This document shows positions 8,412-14,623 of a stretch of 40,763 nucleotides of DNA, piece by piece. The stretch is from positions 1 through 40,763 of the IMG/VR virus record IMGVR_UViG_3300038427_000339, one strand, 5' to 3'. A model generated the notes under the pieces. That model made no database searches. It worked only from the letters and a program-made list of their open reading frames with translations, and had not been told where the DNA came from. Position numbers and translations under genes: made by a program. Numbering within the stretch: position 1 is the stretch's first letter; each line of letters opens with the position of its first letter. This stretch comes from a virus.

Positions 8412-8918
8412 CTATACTTCTAAATATTTTACTGGCACATTATTTTTAAGGGCACACTCTATTTCCTTCTTAGTGCTTTCGCCAATATACCCGCCGACAT
8501 TTATTACAAAAAGCTCGTTCGCAAATTTAGCGATAACTTTCTGGTACATTACATCTAAGTATGGCTTGACTTCATTGTAATTTGTCCAGCTTTTGAGATT
8601 ACCAGCCACCGTAAAGGGAATATCACCTTCACAGGAAATTCTTACGTATTGTTTTTGGAACTCCTCTATAAACTTTACGCTTCCTGATAGTACGATAAAT
8701 CTATCTACTTCTCTGCCTCCTCCGCCAGTGCCAAGTTCGCCTAGTGGACGACCCATCTTGAACACTATTTCTGTATCGTGCTCATCATCACTGTCGGGTA
8801 CTTCGTAATGGTCAATTCCTATACCAGCAAGCATCATCGAGCAAAACAAATTTGATTCATCCTTGTCTTGTGCAACCAGACGAACGGTTAGGAAGTCTTT
8901 ACTGATTAACATTTTCAT
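8412..8918 (-). CDS. Nucleoside 2-deoxyribosyltransferase-like protein
   Basis: 168 residues. The C-terminal third, VINVGGYIGESTKKEIECAL followed by PVKYLE, matches the end of the nucleoside 2-deoxyribosyltransferase/DUF4406-like fold, in which YxGESTxxEI carries the catalytic-site Glu and surrounding loop. The N-terminal half is divergent and contains the glycine-rich loop GTGGGGREVD. Family members remodel nucleotides or bind nucleotide-like ligands, which for a phage could mean nucleotide salvage or handling of signalling nucleotides. The 3' neighbour in the operon starts 14 bases away. Fold fairly sure, activity unsure. Confidence 0.55.
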   Translation of the reverse strand: MKMLISKDFLTVRLVAQDKDESNLFCSMMLAGIGIDHYEVPDSDDEHDTEIVFKMGRPLGELGTGGGGREVDRFIVLSGSVKFIEEFQKQYVRISCEGDIPFTVAGNLKSWTNYNEVKPYLDVMYQKVIAKFANELFVINVGGYIGESTKKEIECALKNNVPVKYLEV

Positions 8919-9118
8919 CTCTCTGCCTCTTCCGCCAGTGCCATCTCGCCCTGTCTCTTAATAATCTGACTGATTCTCTGCTCGGTAAGGTGGTATCTAT
9001 GGCCTATATCCTTCATGCTCATTTCATCCTGTTTCTCAATCCATAAATCAAATATCTCTTTATTACGCTTTTCTCGCCAATGCCGCGGCACATGACCTTT
9101 GATTTTTCTGAATGCCAT
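8915..9118 (-). CDS. Small helix-turn-helix protein
   Basis: 67 residues from the ATG that follows a GAGGTG Shine-Dalgarno (a GTG four codons upstream is the alternative). The segment MSMKDIGHRYHLTEQRISQI is a clear helix-turn-helix of the sigma region 4 or transposase/Trp-repressor type. The flanks are basic. It overlaps the next gene by four bases (ATGA). Probable DNA-binding regulator. Confidence 0.65.
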   Translation of the reverse strand: MAFRKIKGHVPRHWREKRNKEIFDLWIEKQDEMSMKDIGHRYHLTEQRISQIIKRQGEMALAEEAER

Positions 9119-9132
9119 ACTACACCTCACTC

Positions 9133-10317
9133 CTATACCTTAAAACTCTCCAATGCCTTGCTTATTTCCGCAACGAATTTTACAACCTGTTCCTTTGTGA
9201 GTTTACCGACCATGACGGTAAGTGTTTCGCCTTCGACCTGGTACATGGAACGCAAATGAGTGGCTAAGGTCACGTTAGACCATGCCAGCAATTTTTTACT
9301 CTGCAAAGCGGCTAGAGACTCTTTAATCCAAGTAAGATTAAGCCCGTTGGGTAAAATATTATCCGCTGGCGGAACGTCAGCTTGTATAATTTTATCCCAG
9401 TCATCGTCACTGGTAGTTTTAATACCCGACCTTATTCCATCTTCAGGAGTAGGAAAGCCGTCTTCAGCCGGATGCGGTACTGCTACGACAACTTGTTTTA
9501 CCTCACCGGTAGTTTTGTCTACAACCTTACCATCTGCCCATAATTCCTCGATATCCTTTCCGGCCTGTGCTATCTTTTCCTCTGGTGACACCTCTATTAA
9601 ATCAGGCTCATCATCATCCGTTTCTTCCTTTCCCGTCAGGTCTATCTCATATATCGCTACCGACTGTCTGGCTGTCTCGGCTAATTGCTGTAAAGTACCG
9701 GAGGTGTTTAAATACATGGCGTAAATCGAATGCTTTTTACCATCAGTCAGATTAGTCTTTTCCACTGGTTTCAGCTCAAGGATAAGTGGAATCATGGTAA
9801 TACGACCGTAAATTGCCTTAATAAATAATTCACCGGATTTGATATTAGTGATTGAGGTATTAGAAGACGTGTCTATTTGCCAGACGCCTAATCCCGGAAC
9901 TTCGTGAATTAGAAATTGGAGATTCATAACACGGCGACAATATCTGTTTTGCTTATAGGCACAATCCTTGCCGGCGCAGTCTATATCGACCATGGCAAAC
10001 TCTTTGCTTTTTTCAGTCGGTAATTGACCGTTAGCGATGTCCCGTAGTTGCACGGCCTTTTCGCCATCGCCTTTGCAGATAAGACCGCGACTCCTGGTAT
10101 AATACCGGTAATACTCACTACGCCATAATTCCGCATTACTTACCGGTATCATAATTCGTAGCTGCTTTGGCTTCGGTCCGAACACTGCCTGAACTTCTGG
10201 CGGACAGACGAAATAGTCAGTCCGCACCGGAGCCCCGTTTATGGGATTTTTTACTCCCAGGTGGATTTTACCCAGACGCGGTAGGTAGTACCTTTGCTCG
10301 ATGTCTTTGATTGGCAT
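9133..10317 (-). CDS. Phage protein resembling Gp3-like recombination directionality factors
   Basis: 394 residues, the largest gene of this operon. The N-terminal half has a Cys cluster (DCAGKDCAYKQNRYC), followed by GVWQIDTSSNTSITNI and a GRITMIPLILELKP stretch. This order resembles the large actinophage protein family that includes the phiC31 Gp3 recombination directionality factor and related metal-binding proteins. An acidic linker separates a C-terminal helical domain of about 90 residues. No serine integrase is visible in this window, so a role in excision cannot be confirmed; a single-strand-binding or replication role is also possible. Confidence 0.45.
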   Translation of the reverse strand: MPIKDIEQRYYLPRLGKIHLGVKNPINGAPVRTDYFVCPPEVQAVFGPKPKQLRIMIPVSNAELWRSEYYRYYTRSRGLICKGDGEKAVQLRDIANGQLPTEKSKEFAMVDIDCAGKDCAYKQNRYCRRVMNLQFLIHEVPGLGVWQIDTSSNTSITNIKSGELFIKAIYGRITMIPLILELKPVEKTNLTDGKKHSIYAMYLNTSGTLQQLAETARQSVAIYEIDLTGKEETDDDEPDLIEVSPEEKIAQAGKDIEELWADGKVVDKTTGEVKQVVVAVPHPAEDGFPTPEDGIRSGIKTTSDDDWDKIIQADVPPADNILPNGLNLTWIKESLAALQSKKLLAWSNVTLATHLRSMYQVEGETLTVMVGKLTKEQVVKFVAEISKALESFKV

Positions 10318-10331
10318 TGCTCACACTCCTT

Positions 10332-10685
10332 TTACTTAATCCCCATCGTCATATTCAACTGGTGAGGTTTAGTGATAGTCTTAGCAGCTCTCTTTAATTC
10401 TTTCTCACGGACTAATATCTCCATACTTCGTTTGTGCAGAACTGCGGTATACGCCTCAACTTCCTTTTTAGAATTTGCTATGTAGTAGCCACCTTTGTTA
10501 CCGGAGACGGAAGATAATATGGGCCACTTCAAACTTATCAACAAACGGATTTGCTCGCGGATTTCCCTGTCGTTCTTCTGCCCTAGCCATTTGGCCAGCA
10601 TCTTCCCAGTGACGGCATTCTCCTTACCGTACTGCAATCTCTCTACTATCATCAACTGAAAGGGAGTTAGATTTAGATCAGGCAT
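10332..10685 (-). CDS. Winged-helix DNA-binding protein, replication-type
   Basis: 117 residues. A winged helix (AVTGKMLAKWLGQKNDREIREQIR) is followed by the wing GNKGGYYIANSKKEVEAY and a long basic helix (RSMEILVREKELKRAAK). This arrangement is common in phage replisome-organiser or helicase-loader partners and in replication-gene regulators. It sits second in the operon behind a small membrane protein. Confidence 0.6.
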   Translation of the reverse strand: MPDLNLTPFQLMIVERLQYGKENAVTGKMLAKWLGQKNDREIREQIRLLISLKWPILSSVSGNKGGYYIANSKKEVEAYTAVLHKRSMEILVREKELKRAAKTITKPHQLNMTMGIK

Positions 10686-10694
10686 TGGTGCTCC

Positions 10695-10904
10695 TTATTT
10701 TTCTAATTGGTTTTCACACCAATAGAGCAAAAATCCCATACCACAAGCAACTAAAAGTCCGCCTATAGCACACACGGTAATTATCAAAACTTCTATCGGC
10801 TTTTGACGAAATGCAAGAAAATAGTTATAGGCAAAATAACCAACAAAGCTAAGGAAAAACGTGCCAAATATACTAAATATCACAATGGCTAGTATCTTTT
10901 TCAC
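10695..10904 (-). CDS. Small membrane protein with two TM helices
   Basis: 69 residues with two hydrophobic segments, about residues 3-30 and 38-62, and a charged tail (CENQLEK). The start is a GTG with an AAGGAG 12 bases upstream. First gene after the structured leader. Two-helix phage proteins can be holins or superinfection-exclusion proteins; nothing here decides. Confidence 0.55.
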   Translation of the reverse strand: MKKILAIVIFSIFGTFFLSFVGYFAYNYFLAFRQKPIEVLIITVCAIGGLLVACGMGFLLYWCENQLEK

Positions 10905-11040
10905 TGCTCATTCCCACTCCTTATCTCTAATAATCCCCCCTGCCGGAAGCTGACCGCTATCTTTAAGATGGTCGTTTTGAATCTGGGAGACATCAGCTCC
11001 AGAATCTAACAGCTCCCGGCAAGGCCCCTCACCACATCCT
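10905..11040 (-). ncRNA. Structured 5' leader RNA
   Basis: The 135-base untranslated leader of the minus-strand early operon can fold into a three-way junction. Bases 11010-11020 and 10942-10952 pair over 11 positions (GCCGGGAGCTG with CAGCTTCCGGC, one G-U wobble). The enclosed loop holds two more hairpins: CTGG/CCAG at about 10984-11003 and GACC/GGTC around an ATC/GAT stem at about 10952-10973. The 3' strand of the second abuts the long stem. An AAGGAG lies just after the fold. No known riboswitch class was recognised. A frame open through the region has no good start codon. Confidence 0.5.
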
Positions 11041-11046
11041 GACTGG

Positions 11047-11075
11047 ATTATACTCTCGCACAAGGTGAATGTCAA
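11047..11075 (-). promoter_or_regulatory. Consensus sigma-70 promoter of the leftward early operon
   Basis: On the minus strand TTGACA (11070-11075) and TATAAT (11047-11052) are separated by exactly 17 bases, a 12 of 12 match to the vegetative promoter. Transcription should start near 11040 and run left through the structured leader into 10904-5829. Sequence upstream of the -35 box is A/T-rich. Confidence 0.9.
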
Positions 11076-11276
11076 TAGTGTTTGTAAATATATTCACAAG
11101 TAATTTTATTACCACGTTTTTACCAAGGCACTGGACGATTTTTATTGTGACAGGGAATATTTAGTCCACTTAGCTTCGGATTTTGTCAAAAAGGCACTAA
11201 TAATATAAGACGAATTTTACAAACGAATTTCAGGAAAAGTGATGACCGAGATTTTGCTAATTTTATTAGCGACGTT
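11076..11276. promoter_or_regulatory. A/T-rich non-coding region with short repeats
   Basis: About 200 bases without a supported gene. Three short direct repeats of the form ACGnnTTTTAC are present (near 11115, 11211 and 11272), and there is a GCTAAT-TTT-ATTAGC inverted repeat at 11256-11270 just after the end of the next leftward operon, which may be a weak terminator. The region lies directly upstream of the consensus promoter, so the repeats could be operators or an origin; neither is shown. Confidence 0.4.
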
Positions 11277-11459
11277 TTACCGATGAGGAAAGAGTACGTT
11301 GTGTTGTTTAGGTATATGGGGAAATAATGGCTCCCGAGGATTACGTGATACTTCACTTTTTACATTATGTGGTATATTGGGTTTCTCCGGGGTCATAGCC
11401 TTTAGCTGGGCTTCTATAAATTCTTCAGATGCTTTAGACTGTTTAGGAGAATGCTTCAT
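11277..11459 (-). CDS. Small protein carrying the EPL[YF]PHIPK motif
   Basis: 60 residues, basic, with the sequence EPLFPHIPK near residues 43-51. The same motif opens the two genes immediately upstream. TTAGGAG lies before the ATG. No other domain is visible. An overlapping plus-strand frame at 11299-11496 is judged a shadow, because the motif and ribosome site favour the minus strand. Confidence 0.55.
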   Translation of the reverse strand: MKHSPKQSKASEEFIEAQLKAMTPEKPNIPHNVKSEVSRNPREPLFPHIPKQHNVLFPHR

Positions 11460-11469
11460 GGAGGGGCTC

Positions 11470-11718
11470 CTAATTAGAATACTGCTTATGCGCTAGGGAT
11501 TTAAAATCAGTATTATGATATGCTTGCCCTAGATAACTAACCGGAATTGTTTCTCTGGCTGTTTTAATGTACGTATCGGGAAAATCCTCAGCTAGTTTTT
11601 TATAATCTGACTCTCGCCAATCGCTACGGATAGTAGCAGTATGAACTAATCTACCTTGCCTGTATAGGTTTATATACAATGACTTTGGTATATGTGGGTA
11701 AAGCGGTTCTTTAGACAT
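11470..11718 (-). CDS. Small protein with N-terminal MSKEPLYPHIPKS tag
   Basis: 82 residues. The first 13 residues are identical to those of the neighbour at 11728-12111, after which the two proteins are unrelated. The remainder (YRQGRLVHTATIRSDW...) is a mixed alpha/beta sequence of unknown function. TAGGAGTG lies seven bases before the ATG. Confidence 0.6.
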   Translation of the reverse strand: MSKEPLYPHIPKSLYINLYRQGRLVHTATIRSDWRESDYKKLAEDFPDTYIKTARETIPVSYLGQAYHNTDFKSLAHKQYSN

Positions 11719-11727
11719 AGAGCACTC

Positions 11728-12111
11728 CTACTTACGATGAGATTTTGACCTGAGATATATGTACCTGGGCCAGCCGAAAGTAAGTAATTGCCTTTCTGGT
11801 ACTTTTTTCCTTATTGCATCAGAAATTTCTATATCCAGCTTATTCCAAGAACCTGCTCCTCTTTTAGGTACACCCACAAAATACGGCGAACTACGACCAG
11901 TTTGAATGTCGAGAATAAAATCCACTTGGGCCATTTCCCAAACGGTATCTATAAAATCCTGAAATGACAGTCCGGTACAATTATAGACCTCTGATATTCT
12001 CGCGGTATCTACAATAGCAAACTTACACTTTAGTAGACAGTTTATAATCAACTGTTTTGAATCTACGCCGGAAGATTTTGGTATATGCGGGTAAAGCGGT
12101 TCTTTAGACAT
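11728..12111 (-). CDS. Hypothetical protein with N-terminal MSKEPLYPHIPKS tag
   Basis: 127 residues from the ATG that follows AAAGGAAG. The first 13 residues duplicate the tag of the downstream neighbour. The body (KQLIINCLLKCKFAIVDTAR, then a helical region and a basic C terminus) looks like a small winged-helix or mixed domain but is not recognised. A longer frame reaches 12162 but lacks a ribosome site, so the tagged start is preferred. Confidence 0.6.
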   Translation of the reverse strand: MSKEPLYPHIPKSSGVDSKQLIINCLLKCKFAIVDTARISEVYNCTGLSFQDFIDTVWEMAQVDFILDIQTGRSSPYFVGVPKRGAGSWNKLDIEISDAIRKKVPERQLLTFGWPRYIYLRSKSHRK

Positions 12112-12213
12112 TTCATTACTTCCTTTGTCATAGATATTACACCGTCCAGTTATTTTAGGCAAGTATCCCCTGGAACTATCGCTAACGCCCTTCTTTTGGG
12201 GCTAGGAGGGCTT

Positions 12214-12579
12214 TTAGGGCAAAAGGGGTAGTTCTCCCTGTCGATGTTCTAATTTTAAGGCTTCCTGTTCGTCCTGCTCGTCTTGTTCTTTGGTAGGACT
12301 CCACCAGCGCCTCATCTGGGTATTACATTTCAGATAATACTTCTGTTTCCAGGACTCGATAAGGTCATAGGGAAAGTTATAGCCGTTCTTGACGAACATA
12401 TCACTTAGCATATTTTGGGATTCTATCGGCATTTGGTCGATACTCGTTATAGGTTTCAAACTAAATTCCAGTTTCGCTCCCCAGTAGCAGGGATAACAGA
12501 CCGGACCGGCTGCCCATCTCTCCCATTCAACCATTCGACCGCAAGAGATACACTTCTGAATTTTCTTTTTAGTGGACAC
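12214..12579 (-). CDS. Hypothetical zinc-ribbon protein
   Basis: 121 residues. CISC and CYPC, 19 residues apart near the N terminus, form a zinc ribbon. The central part is helical, and the C terminus has the Glu/Gln-rich run KEQDEQDEQEALKLEHRQ. It overlaps the upstream gene by 11 bases. Function unknown. Confidence 0.6.
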   Translation of the reverse strand: MSTKKKIQKCISCGRMVEWERWAAGPVCYPCYWGAKLEFSLKPITSIDQMPIESQNMLSDMFVKNGYNFPYDLIESWKQKYYLKCNTQMRRWWSPTKEQDEQDEQEALKLEHRQGELPLLP

Positions 12580-12763
12580 ACGCCGCCTCCTCTGCTTTTT
12601 TTACCAGTGCTTCTGTAAATTCTTCAACATGGTCTGGACAGTGGATAAGGTCTATCTTTTTACCGTTAAAATCACCTTTAGCTCTACCCCAACCTAACTC
12701 TACTTCCTTTTCTCCGACATGAGCTACAGTTGCTTCACAGAAAGAACACTTAAACTTTTTCAT
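12569..12763 (-). CDS. Small zinc-finger protein
   Basis: 64 residues with CSFC at the N terminus and HCPDH about 35 residues later, a plausible CCCH zinc site. AGTGAGAC precedes the ATG. Belongs to the group of small Cys-rich proteins that fill this operon. Confidence 0.6.
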   Translation of the reverse strand: MKKFKCSFCEATVAHVGEKEVELGWGRAKGDFNGKKIDLIHCPDHVEEFTEALVKKAEEAACVH

Positions 12764-12766
12764 GTC

Positions 12767-12886
12767 TCACTCCAATATCATCCCTGACTGTACTTTCTTT
12801 TCCACGGTAACGATGGTGTCGTTGTGCCCGGCGCCATGGCAAACTAAAAGCACTTCTTCCAGGCTATAATGACGGTTTATCCCCAT
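12767..12886 (-). CDS. C-terminal fragment of the frameshifted DNA methyltransferase
   Basis: A 39-residue frame beginning at an internal ATG. Read with the 11 codons upstream in the same frame (from 12919, just after the poly-G run), it gives VVICFGWNSGGMG, then LEEVLLVCHGAGHNDTIVTV. This is the expected continuation of the methyltransferase encoded at 12864-13310 in another frame: the FGWNSxG and HNDTIVTVE patterns follow the DPPY region in phage DNA methyltransferases. No Shine-Dalgarno precedes the ATG, so independent translation is unlikely. Removing one G from the run joins both parts into a 180-residue protein. Confidence 0.65.
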   Translation of the reverse strand: MGINRHYSLEEVLLVCHGAGHNDTIVTVEKKVQSGMILE

Positions 12887-13310
12887 GCCGCCACTGTTCC
12901 AGCCGAAGCATATCACTACCCCCCCCCACTAATAAAATATCATCAATGACATCCTTCTCGGCTTTCCATGACGCGCTTCTCAATGCCTCGCGTCCTCCCA
13001 TTTTCATCCCGATACCGTCGTAGAGTTCTTTTATTTGACGTGGTGAATACGGAGGGTCAAATATCACTAAATCCGGCCTGACGTTTTTGCTCTGCATGAG
13101 TTTCAAAAACTCTAAGCTATCCAGGTGATATTCGGCTTTAGTAGCGGGATTTAAGTCATTGGTATAAGTCGCCCAGCGGCAATTACGCGCGAACGGGTCT
13201 ACACTTATTTTAGAAGCTACTAGATATTTCCGTACAATCTCACCTAAAGGTTTACAGTCAAAGGTATCTCCATTGGTAGCTGCCATCGCCCATACACGGT
13301 TTATTATCAA
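12864..13310 (-). CDS. DNA methyltransferase, frameshifted after the DPPY motif
   Basis: 148 residues as read. DLVIFDPPYSPRQI holds the DPPY motif IV of amino-methyltransferases acting on adenine N6 or cytosine N4. The preceding NDLNPATKAEYHLDSLEFL fits the acidic motif after the SAM site. After DDILLVGGG the frame enters SDMLRLEQWRHGDKPSL and stops, while the family-like continuation lies in the other frame past a run of nine G on the coding strand (12919-12927). The TTG start follows AAGGAG; an ATG at 13286 is the alternative. Likely role: modifying phage DNA against restriction, or an orphan regulator. Confidence 0.7.
   Translation of the reverse strand: MIINRVWAMAATNGDTFDCKPLGEIVRKYLVASKISVDPFARNCRWATYTNDLNPATKAEYHLDSLEFLKLMQSKNVRPDLVIFDPPYSPRQIKELYDGIGMKMGGREALRSASWKAEKDVIDDILLVGGGSDMLRLEQWRHGDKPSL
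12919..12927 (-). repeat. Poly-G tract (9 G on the coding strand) in the methyltransferase gene
   Basis: Nine consecutive G on the minus strand (nine C as printed). Eight or eleven G would keep one continuous 180- or 181-residue methyltransferase frame. Nine split it. Such runs are classic slipped-strand (phase-variable) sites but are also error-prone in sequencing. Confidence 0.9.
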
Positions 13311-13347
13311 TTTATCTCACTCCTTCATAATCGCTAAAACTAGAGCC

Positions 13348-13614
13348 CTACTCTACAACTTCAAACGTAACTTTTATTGTCTTACCTTCAACGCCCAATC
13401 CATTCATGTGTATAAACCGGTGAAGATAATTGTTGATACTACTGTCGTATAATCCCGCATATAAAGACGGTACTCTGGGGAAAGCAACATCTTCGCCATA
13501 TATGTGGGCATGAGGTACTTTTGGGTCTCCACAACAGATACAGTAACTTTCTCCGGGTTTAAGTTCACTCCGGTGAAATTCTACCTTACCGCTAATTTCT
13601 AACTTTCTTTCCAT
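13348..13614 (-). CDS. Hypothetical protein with CxxC motif
   Basis: 88 residues from the ATG behind AAGGAG (two codons inside the longest frame). YCICCGDPKVPHAH near residue 25 could bind metal. The rest is beta-rich and ends in GKTIKVTFEVVE. It overlaps the upstream gene by 23 bases. Function unknown. Confidence 0.6.
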   Translation of the reverse strand: MERKLEISGKVEFHRSELKPGESYCICCGDPKVPHAHIYGEDVAFPRVPSLYAGLYDSSINNYLHRFIHMNGLGVEGKTIKVTFEVVE

Positions 13615-13792
13615 TCTCAAACTCCTTCATTTTCTCCTTACATTTTTCACATTCTATTTTTTCTATCGGTATTTGAGTCTCTAGCCGTGCTATTGACGCT
13701 GTTCTACCACAGTATGTACGATACCCATACATAACGTGGCGCTTAACAATATGAGACTTAAACCTTATTTCAATAGAAAATACGTCCATCAT
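13592..13792 (-). CDS. Hypothetical zinc-binding protein
   Basis: 66 residues. TYCGRT and CEKCKEKMKEF suggest a zinc ribbon with a basic tail. The start forms an ATGA overlap with the upstream gene and has AAGGGAGA close by; the second of two adjacent ATG codons is better spaced. Confidence 0.55.
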   Translation of the reverse strand: MMDVFSIEIRFKSHIVKRHVMYGYRTYCGRTASIARLETQIPIEKIECEKCKEKMKEFENGKKVRN

Positions 13793-14040
13793 TTCTCCCT
13801 TATAATCTTACTAACCTCTTTTAATATCTGTTTATCCTTTATAGAGAACTTGAAGTGTGAACCTGGTCTATCTATCTCTATGGTGGGTGTCCAGTTGTCA
13901 AGGTCATGCAAATGTAAATCAAGCCAAGTCCAACCGCAAAGTGGGTCAATGCCGGGCCGGGTATATTGTTTCTGCCTGTAATATAACTCAATTTGCGCGG
14001 ATGTCATATTGATTCCGTCTATAGTATCTACGATTACCAT
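13789..14040 (-). CDS. Hypothetical protein
   Basis: 83 residues. GIDPLCGWTWLDLHLHDLD is a Trp/His-rich core followed by a basic C-terminal helix. ATGA overlap with the next gene. No family was recognised. Confidence 0.55.
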   Translation of the reverse strand: MVIVDTIDGINMTSAQIELYYRQKQYTRPGIDPLCGWTWLDLHLHDLDNWTPTIEIDRPGSHFKFSIKDKQILKEVSKIIREK

Positions 14041-14044
14041 GCTC

Positions 14045-14260
14045 TCACTCCTCTATATCTCTAAAAGCAGCCACGTTAAAGAACATCGGTCTCTTGAAGG
14101 GTATGGTGATATGGAGTATTCTTTCAAAGATTATATTGCGGAATTGCGTCTTCCGCATAATAAAAAGGCACGGGCCCCTGTCCCAAGCAAATTCAAAGAC
14201 CGGACTCCCGATATCGCAGGTTATTTTTCTGCCGTTCTCACATACCATCGCTAACTGCAT
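14045..14260 (-). CDS. Hypothetical small protein
   Basis: 71 residues from the ATG preceded by AAGGAGTGTGAAGCG; the longer frame to 14299 would overlap the 31-residue gene and lacks a ribosome site. The sequence is mixed alpha/beta with two or three cysteines (MVCENGRKITCD). Unknown function. Confidence 0.5.
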   Translation of the reverse strand: MQLAMVCENGRKITCDIGSPVFEFAWDRGPCLFIMRKTQFRNIIFERILHITIPFKRPMFFNVAAFRDIEE

Positions 14261-14273
14261 CGCTTCACACTCC

Positions 14274-14369
14274 TTAATGTTTAAACGGGCATACCGCATA
14301 GTTCTTACAATTTAAAGCATTACACGTTATCGGCGGCTTGCCATCTTTCTTTTGAATCGGACAGGTCAT
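14274..14369 (-). CDS. 31-residue Cys4 peptide
   Basis: A very short gene, with cysteines at residues 3, 16, 21 and 27 in a Pro/Lys-rich sequence (MTCPIQ... CNALNC... VCPFKH). Its ATG overlaps the stop of the upstream 85-residue gene as ATGA, and the next gene follows 13 bases downstream with its own Shine-Dalgarno. The four-Cys spacing suggests a mini zinc-binding protein. Confidence 0.55.
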   Translation of the reverse strand: MTCPIQKKDGKPPITCNALNCKNYAVCPFKH

Positions 14370-14623
14370 TTCTTATAATCCGGTCTTTCAAATTCTGACT
14401 CTGATCTCACAAGTTCATCACCGAAAACATCATATTCAAAACCATCTTGGAATACTACACGATACATTATTAATTCAGGGTCGGCATCTTTTAATCGCCT
14501 TAATACAGTTACTCGCTGGTGGGTATGATGCCATAATTCAGCATCGCATGAATCCTCGCCCTCATAACAATGGTATTCAAATAACCGTCTTCCCCAAGCT
14601 AACCTCTTATCACACACTGGCAT
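14366..14623 (-). CDS. Hypothetical protein
   Basis: 85 residues. N-terminal part Arg/Tyr/Cys-rich (FEYHCYEGEDSC), then ELWHHTHQRVTVLRRL and a strand-rich C terminus (YRVVFQDGFEYDVFGDELV). It overlaps the ATPase gene by 14 bases. No family was recognised. Confidence 0.55.
   Translation of the reverse strand: MPVCDKRLAWGRRLFEYHCYEGEDSCDAELWHHTHQRVTVLRRLKDADPELIMYRVVFQDGFEYDVFGDELVRSESEFERPDYKK

Noticed and set aside
9260-9724. Plus-strand 154-residue frame
   Set aside because: It is antisense to the 394-residue minus-strand gene, which has a ribosome site and plausible protein motifs.
9133-10317. Proof of a lysogenic lifestyle from a directionality factor
   Set aside because: The similarity is partial and no integrase or attachment site is visible in the window.
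11299-11496. Plus-strand 65-residue frame
   Set aside because: It overlaps the minus-strand gene that shares the EPL[YF]PHIPK motif and has TTAGGAG before its ATG.
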